DNA from: Roseiflexaceae bacterium
GTDB taxonomy: Bacteria; Chloroflexota; Chloroflexia; Chloroflexales; Roseiflexaceae
NCBI GenBank assembly: GCA_947474225.1
Contig: CANJHS010000031.1
Span: forward strand, 1-32,177
Reading direction: 5' to 3'
Length of the DNA stretch: 32,177 nucleotides
The notes beneath the pieces were generated by a model, which did not search any database, had not been told where the DNA came from, and saw only the letters and a list, made by a program, of their open reading frames with translations. Within the stretch, counting starts at the first letter, position 1, and every line of letters starts with the position of its first letter. Below, piece after piece: positions 24,930 through 32,108 of this stretch. A program made the translations under genes and the position numbers.

Positions 24930-26305
24930 GGTGCGCCGAGCCATTCTTTGACGATACGTGCAATGGCACCCTCGACCGGGTACATGGCATAGCGGTCTTC
25001 GCCGGTGCCGTAGACAATTTCGCGAAAGACGTGGAAGCTGAAGTTCGTACCGGGCGTGGTACGCATTTGCCAGGCCAAGGCAATAATCAGATCGCGTGGC
25101 ATGGTCGTCGTTGCATGCCCAATCAGGGCATCGGTAATCTGGGCGGTGGTATCAATGGTTTGCAGAAAATTGCCGGCCCGCAGTTGATTGGCGATGCCGG
25201 CGATGACCGCTTGTTGACGAGTCATCCGCTCGAAATCGTTGTCCGGGTGCCGAATCCGACTGTAGGTCAGCGTTGTGATGCCGTCCATCGTGTACGTCCC
25301 CGGCTCGAACGAAACTTCGCGAAATTTGTAATCCATGGTGGGGAAGCGCGGATCGTACAGGCTTTTGGTGACCTGTACCGGCACGCCGCCGAGGGTGTCG
25401 ATGATATCAATGAAGCCTTGGAAATCCACCAGAATCGTGTAGTCAATGGGGACACCGACGACTTGACTGATGGTCTGTTGCGCCAGTGCAAAACCGCCAC
25501 CGAGTGCCGGATAGACGTCGCCATAGACGTGGGCTGCATTGATACGTGCCCAGCCATAGCCCGGGATAGATACCAGTAGATCGCGCGGCAACGATAGCAT
25601 CGAAAAGCGTTGCTGGACGGGGTCTATGTGTAGCAAGAGAATGGCATCGGTGCGCGTCGGGCTCGTTTCGTTGGGGCGACCGTCCGAACCCAATAACAAA
25701 ATATTCAGTGGCTGCGTTATGGTCGCCAACAGCGGCGCAGGTTGTGCCGTGGGTGCCGGCGTACCCGCCGCAACGCTGGGCTGGATTGCGGTGGGAATGA
25801 CAGGTGCGGTGGTGCTGGCAGTGCTGATGAGACCAAGATTGATATAAATCCGCGCCGCATTCGTGATCAACGCGCGTACGTCACCGCCATACGCAGCGAG
25901 CAATGCAACCAAAACGCTTGCAACCACGATGAACGCCCACGTCAGCGTACCCAACGAATTAGTGCTGCATTGTGCGGAGGGATTGGCCCGGATTGCTACG
26001 ACAGCAGGAGCAGGAGCTTCGCTGCGCGCGCGGTTGTGGGGAGCGGCTGGTTTGGGGGCAGAAGTATCGCCCGACACCGAATGTGGCGCGGGACGTTTGA
26101 GCAATTGTGCCAGCATGTCACGGGTAGATGCGCGGTTACGGGGCGAGAGGAGCCCGCCGAGGAGAGTTTGATGGGTGCCGTAGAGTGCCTGCGTGCAAGC
26201 AGCACATTCGGCGAGATGCGCATCGACGAGGAGTTGTTGGGGACTGCCGGGGGTGAGTTTTTGGCTGCGCACCAGTGCACGGATGCGTTGGCAGTCGTTC
26301 GACAT
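24926..26305 (-). CDS. LytR-CpsA-Psr (LCP) protein with zinc-finger anti-sigma-like N-terminus
   Basis: 459 aa from the ATG at 26305 (an in-frame GTG at 26317 is the alternative; neither has a good ribosome site). Residues 1-50 contain DAHLAECAACTQAL with His30, Cys34 and Cys37, the HxxxCxxC pattern of zf-HC2 anti-sigma domains. A Pro/Ala-rich linker, one membrane helix (120-140) and a second linker follow. The LCP domain runs from about 200: NILLLGSDGR, TDAILLLHID, LSLPRDLLV, INAAHVYG, and YSRIRHPDNDFERMTRQQ with the conserved arginines. LCP enzymes transfer undecaprenyl-linked glycopolymers to peptidoglycan outside the cell. The fusion would place a zinc finger in the cytoplasm. First gene of the four-gene glycan operon. 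Confidence 0.88.
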   Translation of the reverse strand: MSNDCQRIRALVRSQKLTPGSPQQLLVDAHLAECAACTQALYGTHQTLLGGLLSPRNRASTRDMLAQLLKRPAPHSVSGDTSAPKPAAPHNRARSEAPAPAVVAIRANPSAQCSTNSLGTLTWAFIVVASVLVALLAAYGGDVRALITNAARIYINLGLISTASTTAPVIPTAIQPSVAAGTPAPTAQPAPLLATITQPLNILLLGSDGRPNETSPTRTDAILLLHIDPVQQRFSMLSLPRDLLVSIPGYGWARINAAHVYGDVYPALGGGFALAQQTISQVVGVPIDYTILVDFQGFIDIIDTLGGVPVQVTKSLYDPRFPTMDYKFREVSFEPGTYTMDGITTLTYSRIRHPDNDFERMTRQQAVIAGIANQLRAGNFLQTIDTTAQITDALIGHATTTMPRDLIIALAWQMRTTPGTNFSFHVFREIVYGTGEDRYAMYPVEGAIARIVKEWLGAP

Positions 26306-26343
26306 AATCGTATCCACACCGAACGGTTTGTTGGTAGGCGCTC

Positions 26344-26349
26344 ATTGTA
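26344..26349 (-). promoter_or_regulatory. Probable -10 element of the LCP operon
   Basis: TACAAT on the minus strand (26349-26344) would start transcription near 26337, about 32 bases before the ATG at 26305. No good -35 matches it. Its upstream region overlaps the divergent tRNA-Cys promoter. Confidence 0.4.
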
Positions 26350-26361
26350 GCATGTTCTGCT

Positions 26362-26390
26362 TTGACATGGCTATCCCCATGTGCTACGAT
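26362..26390 (+). promoter_or_regulatory. Sigma70-type promoter of tRNA-Cys, with inverted repeat in the spacer
   Basis: TTGACA (26362-26367), 17-base spacer, TACGAT (26385-26390); the predicted start is about five bases before the tRNA. An inverted repeat ACATGG-N6-CCATGT (26365-26382) lies across the -35 and spacer and could be a protein-binding site. Confidence 0.75.
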
Positions 26391-26401
26391 AGGGAAGCGA
26401 T

Positions 26402-26476
26402 GGCGACGTCGCCAAGTGGTAAGGCAGAAGTCTGCAAAACTTCCATTCACCGGTTCAAATCCGGTCGTCGCCTCCA
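26402..26476 (+). tRNA. tRNA-Cys (anticodon GCA)
   Basis: 75 bases with encoded CCA (26474-26476) and discriminator T, as usual for Cys. The acceptor stem GGCGACG/CGTCGCC is perfect. The anticodon stem GAAGT/ACTTC encloses CTGCAAA (anticodon GCA), and the T-arm is CCGGTTCAAATCCGG. It has its own promoter immediately upstream. Confidence 0.96.
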
Positions 26477-26544
26477 TTCACCCTTTCGGAATCGTTGCCG
26501 GTTCTGCGGGGGTTTTCTCTTTTGGTGGTGCGAAAGGGGTCAAC

Positions 26545-26925
26545 ATGACCGGTATTGACATCACGAATCTTGCGTATGACGACCTCTGCGACCTGCGCGA
26601 CGCGGTCAATCAGCGTATTTTGGAACTCAAACACTCCCCGCGCCTGCGCCTCGAAGACACGCTCCAATTGTTCGAAGAGACCAAAGCCGCGCTCACTGAA
26701 CGTGGTATCACCTGGCATTCCCTCGAACGCTGGCAGTGGATGGAGGGCGAAGTACGCTTTTGGGTCAATCCCATTGATCAAACGACATACGCGACGGGCT
26801 GGTTCTGCATTGCAGACATCATCGCCTGGCTCACCGACCACGGTCCTATCGTGCGCGGCCAAACCTCGATCCACGCTACTGATATCCCGTTCAAATGGAT
26901 TGCGGTTGATGGTGATCGTGACTGA
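26545..26925 (+). CDS. Small protein of unknown function
   Basis: 126 aa; no family recognised. It is acidic and soluble, with no signal peptide or membrane helix. The first third is helical (YDDLCDLRDAVNQRILELK; then LEDTLQLFEETKAALTERG). The rest is rich in aromatic residues (WHSLERWQWMEGEVRFWVNP, TGWFCIADIIAWLTDHG), as in a compact alpha/beta fold. AAAGGGG lies six bases before the ATG at 26545, and a terminator follows, so it is a credible gene. It starts 68 bases after tRNA-Cys with only a weak hairpin between, so it may be read from the tRNA promoter. Confidence 0.75.
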   Translation: MTGIDITNLAYDDLCDLRDAVNQRILELKHSPRLRLEDTLQLFEETKAALTERGITWHSLERWQWMEGEVRFWVNPIDQTTYATGWFCIADIIAWLTDHGPIVRGQTSIHATDIPFKWIAVDGDRD

Positions 26926-26962
26926 TTGCGCCCGTGAGAGACAATCCAACGGGCGTGCGCTG

Positions 26963-26994
26963 ACACCCTCACGGCACGCCGTGTCGGTGTTTTT
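26963..26994 (+). terminator. Probable terminator after the small unknown gene
   Basis: Arms 26963-26975 and 26978-26990 pair over 11 of 13 positions (two central mismatches) and are followed by TTTTT. The hairpin ends about 16 bases before the first glycosyltransferase gene, so it could alternatively act as a leader attenuator for it. Confidence 0.55.
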
Positions 26995-27009
26995 GGGTGG
27001 GAGCATGTG

Positions 27010-27975
27010 ATGCCACTACGACCAATAGAATCACTGAATGCCCAAAGTATCGGTGTGGCTATCGTGTCCTACAACACCGTCGATTTGCTGCGTGCGTGTC
27101 TGCACTCATTGGCCGCAAGTACGCTGACCATCGGCGTCGTGGTGGTCGACAATGGTTCAACCGACCAGAGTGTGGCCATGATGCAGCGCGAATTCCCACA
27201 GGTGACCGTGCTTGTTCCCGGCGAAAACCTGGGTTTCGCCCGCGGCACGAATCTGGCCATGCGCCGTTTGTTGGCAGATGCACCTGCGTTGGAGTATGTG
27301 TTGATGCTCAATCCCGATACGGTGGTGCATCCCGGCGCGCTCGAGGAATTGATGGCATTTGCGACGGCGCATCCGCGCGTAGGTGTGGTGTCGCCGCGTT
27401 TGGTGAACGTCGACGGGTCGTTGCAACGCGGGGTTTTTCGCTTCCCCACGCCATTGATGACATTGTTCGACCTGTTTCCCCCCGGCGAGGTGCTGCCGGG
27501 CCGCTTCTACGATTCGTGGTGGCACGGCCGTTATCCCCAAGAAGTCGCCGGTAGCGCGCCGTTTGCGGTCGATCATCCGTTGGGTGCCGCGATGCTGACG
27601 CGGGCTGCGCTGCTCAAGACGGTGGGGATGCTGGACGAGGACTACTTCATGTATGTCGAAGAGGTCGATTGGTGCATGCGGGTGCGTCGTGCCGGTTGGG
27701 CCATTTGGCAACAGCCCGCGGCAGTGGTTACCCACGTCGGCGGCGCCTCGTCGCGTCAATTCCGCGCTGCTATGACCCTCGCGTTGTGGCGTAGTCGGAT
27801 GCGCTATTGGCAGCGTTGGACAACCGCTCGCGCATTGTGGTGGCATCGGTTGTTCCTCAGGCTGGGGCTATGGCGCATGCGCCTGATGGCGACTGCCGCG
27901 TTGCGGCGCGGCGTCCTGAACGCCGCCCAAGAGGCCGAGCTACAGGCTGTCTATCGTTCCCTGAGTGCATTATGA
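27010..27975 (+). CDS. Glycosyltransferase family 2 (rhamnosyltransferase-like)
   Basis: 321 aa, GT-A fold. Seen: VAIVSYNTVDLLRACL (16-31), VVVDNGSTD (44-52), ENLGFARGTNLAM (72-84), LNPDT with the metal-binding Asp (100-104), and DEDYFMYVEEVDWCMRVRRAGW with the ED/W acceptor motif typical of the rhamnosyltransferase-like subgroup. The C-terminal part is basic and aromatic and probably lies on the membrane. It adds a sugar from an NDP-sugar to a lipid-linked or polymer acceptor in the cytoplasm; the sugar is unknown. GGGAG six bases before the ATG at 27010 decides the start over the GTG at 27007. Its stop overlaps the next start as ATGA. Confidence 0.9.
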   Translation: MPLRPIESLNAQSIGVAIVSYNTVDLLRACLHSLAASTLTIGVVVVDNGSTDQSVAMMQREFPQVTVLVPGENLGFARGTNLAMRRLLADAPALEYVLMLNPDTVVHPGALEELMAFATAHPRVGVVSPRLVNVDGSLQRGVFRFPTPLMTLFDLFPPGEVLPGRFYDSWWHGRYPQEVAGSAPFAVDHPLGAAMLTRAALLKTVGMLDEDYFMYVEEVDWCMRVRRAGWAIWQQPAAVVTHVGGASSRQFRAAMTLALWRSRMRYWQRWTTARALWWHRLFLRLGLWRMRLMATAALRRGVLNAAQEAELQAVYRSLSAL

Positions 27976-28739
27976 CAGTACCGATGAGCGTGGCGATTAT
28001 CGCCAAAAACGAAGCGCGTCATCTGGCGGCTGCCATTGCCAGTGTGATTGACTGGGTAGCCGAAGTCGTGGTGTTGGTCGATGCATCGACGAGCGATGAC
28101 ACCGTAGCGATTGCGGCAACGCACGGCGCGCGTGTCGAGATCGAGGCGTGGCGTGGCTTCCCCGGTCAACGTAATCTGGCATTGGAACGCTGTCAGCAAG
28201 AGTGGGTCTTTTTTTTGGATGCCGATGAGCGGGTCGAGCCAGCCCTGAAGCAGGAGTTGTGTGATGTGGTGAAAACCGCCCCTGCGCAGCTGGCCGGCGC
28301 ATGGGTGCCGCGCCATAATGTGTTTTTTGGTCGGGCGTTGGTCGGTGGTGGCTGGTATCCCGATCGCCAATTGCGGCTGCTCCGTCGTGGCGCGGCACAC
28401 TATGACCCAGCACGGGCGGTGCACGAAGTCGCCACGGTGCATGGGGAATGCGTGGTGTTGGCTGGGCATATTCGTCATCTAAATATCGAAACATTCGCCG
28501 AATTGTGGCGCAAACAGGCCGACTATGCCCGCCGCGAAGCACAGACGTTCCACCAAGAAGGACGCCGCACGCGGCTACGCAATTACGTCGGCGCGCCGGT
28601 GCGTGAATTCGCCTATCGCTATCTGTCCAATGGCGGCTGGCGTGATGGCTGGGTCGGTTTGATCCTCGCGCTGGTCATGGCATGGTACGCCGCACAGACA
28701 TTCGTCTATCTTGCGCGTATGGATGGAGGTACCCTTTGA
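27972..28739 (+). CDS. Glycosyltransferase family 2 (WaaE/KdtX-like)
   Basis: 255 aa. Seen: VAIIAKNEARHL (7-18), VVLVDASTSDDTVAIA (33-48), GFPGQRNLALERC (62-74) and WVFFLDADERVEP (78-90), the wording of the group that includes beta-1,4-glucosyltransferases of lipopolysaccharide cores. YPDRQLRLLRRGAAHYD is the downstream acceptor region, and a hydrophobic segment (about 226-247) near the C-terminus suggests membrane contact. Start ATG overlaps the previous stop by four bases, so translation is coupled; its own stop overlaps the TTG start of the next gene (TTGA). Confidence 0.9.
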   Translation: MTVPMSVAIIAKNEARHLAAAIASVIDWVAEVVVLVDASTSDDTVAIAATHGARVEIEAWRGFPGQRNLALERCQQEWVFFLDADERVEPALKQELCDVVKTAPAQLAGAWVPRHNVFFGRALVGGGWYPDRQLRLLRRGAAHYDPARAVHEVATVHGECVVLAGHIRHLNIETFAELWRKQADYARREAQTFHQEGRRTRLRNYVGAPVREFAYRYLSNGGWRDGWVGLILALVMAWYAAQTFVYLARMDGGTL

Positions 28740-29722
28740 CGACACGACCGGTAGGTGATGCGGCGCTGGCAGTGGATGTCGTGATTGTGTCTTGGAACAC
28801 GCGCGACTTGTTGCGTGCCTGCCTGCGTCAACTGCTTGCAGAAGATGTGGTCCGCCGGGTCGTGGTGGTCGACAACGGATCGCACGACGGCAGTGCTGCC
28901 ATGGTAGCTGCTGAATTCCCGGAGGTGGTTTGCATCGCAGAGCGTACCAATCATGGTTTTGCGGGGGGCAACAACATCGGGTTACGGCTGATTTTGGCGG
29001 ATCAGACGGCGCCATATTTCTGTAGCCTCAATCCCGATACGTTGGTACAACCAGGCGCAATAGAACGCATGGTGACATACTTGGCGGCGCATCCGGACGT
29101 CGTCGGTGTCGGCCCGCAGTTGCGCTATGGCGACGGGAGCTGGCAATCGTCGCGGCGTCGCTTCCCCACGGTGGGTACCTACCTGGCCGAGAGTACGCCG
29201 CTGGCGCAGTGGTGGCCGCGCAACCGTTGGATTGCGCGCTATCATATGGCCGACGCACCACAGGATGTCGATACCGCGGCGGATTGGTTGGTAGGCGCGG
29301 CGTTGGTGGTACGCAGCGCGCGGGTGCGTGAGGTCGGCTTGTTTGACGCGGGATTTAGACTCTACTCCGAAGAACTCGAATGGCAGCGCCGCTTGACCGG
29401 TGGGTTGCCGGGTCGGATGGTATATCTCCCGAGTGCGGTCGTCGAGCACTACGAGGGGCAGAGTAGTAGCCAGATTCCAACGCAACGGATGGTCTGGTTC
29501 GTCGGGAGCAGACTGCGCGATGCACAGCTGGCGCATGGTCGTGCCCGTCGATTCGGTATCCAAGTCGGCTACCTCACGATGTACAGCATCGAATGGATGC
29601 TCGAAGCCAGCAAGTGGTTGCTGGGGCATCGCAGAGGGATGCGCGCCGAACGAGTACGAACCTACGCTGCGCTGCTACGAGCGGTCCTGCAGTGGCGTAT
29701 GCTGCCGGTAGAGATATGGTAG
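28736..29722 (+). CDS. Glycosyltransferase family 2 (rhamnosyltransferase-like)
   Basis: 328 aa and similar in plan to the first transferase of this operon: DVVIVSWNTRDLLRACLRQL, VVVVDNGSHDGSA, ERTNHGFAGGNNIGL, SLNPDT, and GFRLYSEELEWQRRLTGG near the acceptor site. The two probably arose from one ancestor but act on different linkages. Start choice: the TTG at 28736 has GGAGG six bases upstream and overlaps the preceding stop; the frame is open further left only inside the previous gene. No terminator follows before the next gene. Confidence 0.9.
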   Translation: MTTRPVGDAALAVDVVIVSWNTRDLLRACLRQLLAEDVVRRVVVVDNGSHDGSAAMVAAEFPEVVCIAERTNHGFAGGNNIGLRLILADQTAPYFCSLNPDTLVQPGAIERMVTYLAAHPDVVGVGPQLRYGDGSWQSSRRRFPTVGTYLAESTPLAQWWPRNRWIARYHMADAPQDVDTAADWLVGAALVVRSARVREVGLFDAGFRLYSEELEWQRRLTGGLPGRMVYLPSAVVEHYEGQSSSQIPTQRMVWFVGSRLRDAQLAHGRARRFGIQVGYLTMYSIEWMLEASKWLLGHRRGMRAERVRTYAALLRAVLQWRMLPVEIW

Positions 29723-29798
29723 GATAATGGCGTCCCGAACGGTGTAAGGGTGACAGGTGGGTCTCGTTCGAGCCCCGCAATAGACAAAGGAGATTATT

Positions 29799-30674
29799 GT
29801 GCGACTCGTAACCATGCAGACCAAAAGCGGGAGTGTACACATCGGTGCCTTGCGCAACAACGACACCGAGATTGTCTTGCTCGACAGCGTTGCTTCCTCT
29901 ATGCTCGAGCTCATCGACGGCGGCGCTGATGCGCTTGCCCGTGCCAAATCTGCCTTTGCAGCTGCAGCCTCGGTCGTCAAACGATCCGATGTGAAACTGC
30001 TCGCCCCCATTCCACGTCCCAAACAGAACGTCATGTGCCTCGGGATGAATTACGTGGCCCATGCCATCGAATCAGATTTGGCCCGTGGTCGTGAACCAAA
30101 GCTGCCAGAATTCCCCGTCTTTTTCACCAAAGCGCTCAATTCCGTGTGCGGTGACGGCGCCGAAGTGCCCCTCGACCCGAACGTGACCAGTCAGCTCGAC
30201 TACGAGGTCGAATTGGCCTATGTGTTCGGCAAAACCGCCAAGAACGTCAAAAAAGCCGATGCGCTCAGCTATGTCTTTGGCTATACGATTCTCAACGATG
30301 TCTCGGCCCGTGACCTGCAGAACCGCCACCAGCAGTTCTTCAAGGGCAAAAGCCTCGACAACAGCGGACCCATCGGACCGTGCATTGTCACTGCCGACGA
30401 GATTCCTAACCCCGCCGGCTTGGCCATCAAGCTGCGCTTGAATGGCGAAGAACGTCAGCATTCTGACACCGGAGATTTGATTTTCGACATCCCCACCAGC
30501 ATCGAATACCTTACCTTGGGCACCACCATCGAGGCCGGCCAAATCGTCTGCACCGGCACCCCAGCAGGCGTCGGCATGGGCAAAACGCCTCAGCAGTGGC
30601 TCAAGGCCGGTGACGTGATGGAAGCCGAAATCGAAAAAATCGGCATTTTGACCAACAAAATCGTCAAAGCCTAA
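29799..30674 (+). CDS. Fumarylacetoacetate hydrolase-family enzyme
   Basis: 291 aa. Seen: CLGMNYVAHAIE (80-91) with His88, FTKALNSVCGDG, the metal-binding DYEVELAYVFG (Glu136, Glu138), LNDVSARDLQ (Asp167), KSLDNSGPIGPCIV and GTPAGVGMG. The family hydrolyses or decarboxylates beta-diketo acids (acylpyruvases, oxaloacetate decarboxylases, HpcE-like isomerases); the substrate cannot be fixed. GTG start at 29799 with AAAGGAG six bases upstream. It follows the glycosyltransferases after 76 bp, which hold no clear promoter, and ends at a very strong terminator. Its codon use is richer in C-ending codons than its neighbours, like fabF, which suggests high expression. Confidence 0.9.
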   Translation: MRLVTMQTKSGSVHIGALRNNDTEIVLLDSVASSMLELIDGGADALARAKSAFAAAASVVKRSDVKLLAPIPRPKQNVMCLGMNYVAHAIESDLARGREPKLPEFPVFFTKALNSVCGDGAEVPLDPNVTSQLDYEVELAYVFGKTAKNVKKADALSYVFGYTILNDVSARDLQNRHQQFFKGKSLDNSGPIGPCIVTADEIPNPAGLAIKLRLNGEERQHSDTGDLIFDIPTSIEYLTLGTTIEAGQIVCTGTPAGVGMGKTPQQWLKAGDVMEAEIEKIGILTNKIVKA

Positions 30675-30686
30675 GTCTATTTTTGG

Positions 30687-30727
30687 ACGGGGCGGGGTGC
30701 ATGCCATGCACCCCGCCCCGTTTTTTT
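30687..30727 (+). terminator. Very strong Rho-independent terminator
   Basis: A perfect 16-bp stem (30687-30702 with 30706-30721, loop GCC) is followed by seven T (30721-30727), 12 bases after the FAH-family gene stop. Confidence 0.95.
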
Positions 30728-30730
30728 GCG

Positions 30731-30800
30731 TTTTTTTGGAGTGGGGTTTATTGCTGGGGGATTGAGCAGGGTTTATTGCAATAAACCCTGCCCAAAAAAA
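30731..30800. repeat. Palindromic element with duplicated arm
   Basis: A perfect 26-bp palindrome (30766-30791) has as its left arm GGGTTTATTGC (30769-30779); the same 11 bases occur again at 30744-30754. The single GCAATAAACCC (30778-30788) can pair with either copy. An outer inverted repeat TTTTTTTGG (30731-30739) / CCAAAAAAA (30792-30800) encloses the whole. It lies between two convergent genes. Confidence 0.8.
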
Positions 30801-32054
30801 TTAATCCGTTTTGCGTCCGATTTTGAGCAGATAGAGCAATACCACGCCCACCAAGCGCAGTCCGCCAGCAACATACAAGGCGATATGATAGTTGAATTGG
30901 GTCGCAATGAACGTCCCCACCAGCGGCATGGCCAGTGTGGCCACATAGCCGGTCAGCTGCTGCAGCGCGACGAAGGACGGCACGCGATCACGGGGCATCG
31001 TTTCGAGCGCCAAATCAAAAAAGACCAAATCTTTGCCCGAGCCGATGAACCCTGCGAACCCGGCCAGCACCGTGATGAGGATAATCGACTCGGTCATCCC
31101 GGTCAGCAATGGGTAGAGTGACAGTGCGATGGTCGATGCAAACAGCACCGGCAAATTCCCCCGCTTGGCAGTGACCCGTGCCCATACGAAGTAGGCAATC
31201 AAAAGCACGCCGCTGTTGACGGTGGTGACGAGACCGATTTGAAAATCGCTGGCCTTGACCACACGCACCCAATACAACGGGAACAGTGGCATAGCCATCC
31301 AGATGCCGCAGTTGAACACAAACGTCGCGGTGATGTAGCGACTAAAGGCCGGTACCTCGCGCAGCATCCCCACGCTTTCGCTCAATAACGCGCGCAGGCC
31401 GGTTTTATGTGGTTGACTACTCGGAGTCGTATCGATCTTGATGCGTGACGAAAAAAAGAAACTCAGCATCCCACCCAAAAAAGAAACCAGAAAGACTATT
31501 TGATAGTTAATGGGAAAGCTGAATTGCTCCAGCAACCAACCCGCCCCCGCCACCGACAACGCCGTGGCTGCCCCCAACGTCGACCAACGCCAACTCATCA
31601 GCTGCTGGCGCCGTTGCGGCCCTGCAGCAGCCCCCATGACCACGGTGAACGTGATATTGACGATGGTCTGCGGGATGGTGGCGATTGCCCAGATGATAAT
31701 TACTGCCGTCGGGATGTAGTCAATGGGCAAAAAGAATGGCAACAGACCTGTCACCGCATAGGTCGCCTGGACCCACACGCGCGCACGCGAGTACCACGGC
31801 ACGACATCGGTCTGGCGCTCCAACATGCGCCCGACGGGAATGGCCAGCAACAACCCCGTAAAGGCCGGCATCGACGTCAATAAGCCGACCAGCAATGGCG
31901 ATGCGCCTAACCGAGCCAAAAAGACCGCCAAAAACGTGGCTATCCCGCCGACGATGCCCACGCCAATCCCGTCGATGATGACACTCCGCTGATTGCGGAT
32001 CATCACGACGTCGTCCTGCGCCAAGCCTTTGAGTGAACGGAAGGGAGAGAGCAT
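30801..32054 (-). CDS. Major facilitator superfamily transporter
   Basis: 417 aa, about 12 membrane helices in two halves, with a basic cytoplasmic loop in the middle (SSRIKIDTTPSSQPHKTGLRALLSES). The loop between helices 2 and 3 reads GRMLERQ, a variant of the MFS motif A; the helices are rich in Gly and Ala. The substrate is unknown: no drug- or sugar-specific motif is recognised. ATG at 32054 with AGG about five bases upstream. It follows the terminator of the preceding minus-strand gene, so it should have its own promoter, not recognised in the 50 bp available. It ends one base after the palindromic element. Confidence 0.88.
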   Translation of the reverse strand: MLSPFRSLKGLAQDDVVMIRNQRSVIIDGIGVGIVGGIATFLAVFLARLGASPLLVGLLTSMPAFTGLLLAIPVGRMLERQTDVVPWYSRARVWVQATYAVTGLLPFFLPIDYIPTAVIIIWAIATIPQTIVNITFTVVMGAAAGPQRRQQLMSWRWSTLGAATALSVAGAGWLLEQFSFPINYQIVFLVSFLGGMLSFFFSSRIKIDTTPSSQPHKTGLRALLSESVGMLREVPAFSRYITATFVFNCGIWMAMPLFPLYWVRVVKASDFQIGLVTTVNSGVLLIAYFVWARVTAKRGNLPVLFASTIALSLYPLLTGMTESIILITVLAGFAGFIGSGKDLVFFDLALETMPRDRVPSFVALQQLTGYVATLAMPLVGTFIATQFNYHIALYVAGGLRLVGVVLLYLLKIGRKTD

Positions 32055-32062
32055 GGCTACCT

Positions 32063-32093
32063 GAAATGCAAAACCGGCGCTTGTCGCGCCGGT
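32063..32093 (-). terminator. Terminator between the edge gene and the MFS gene
   Basis: On the minus strand an 8-bp perfect stem ACCGGCGC-GACAA-GCGCCGGT (32093-32073) is followed by a short T-rich stretch (TTTTGCATTT). It lies 16 bases after the stop of the partial gene at the right edge. Confidence 0.65.
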
Positions 32094-32108
32094 GCTGCCT
32101 GTATTGAC

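Noticed and set aside
29745..29785. tRNA T-arm-like GTTCGAGCC before the FAH-family gene
   Set aside because: The neighbouring bases do not form a T stem and no acceptor or anticodon arm can be found.
30766..30791. Palindrome as the terminator of the MFS gene
   Set aside because: On the minus strand the T-run lies before the hairpin, not after it.
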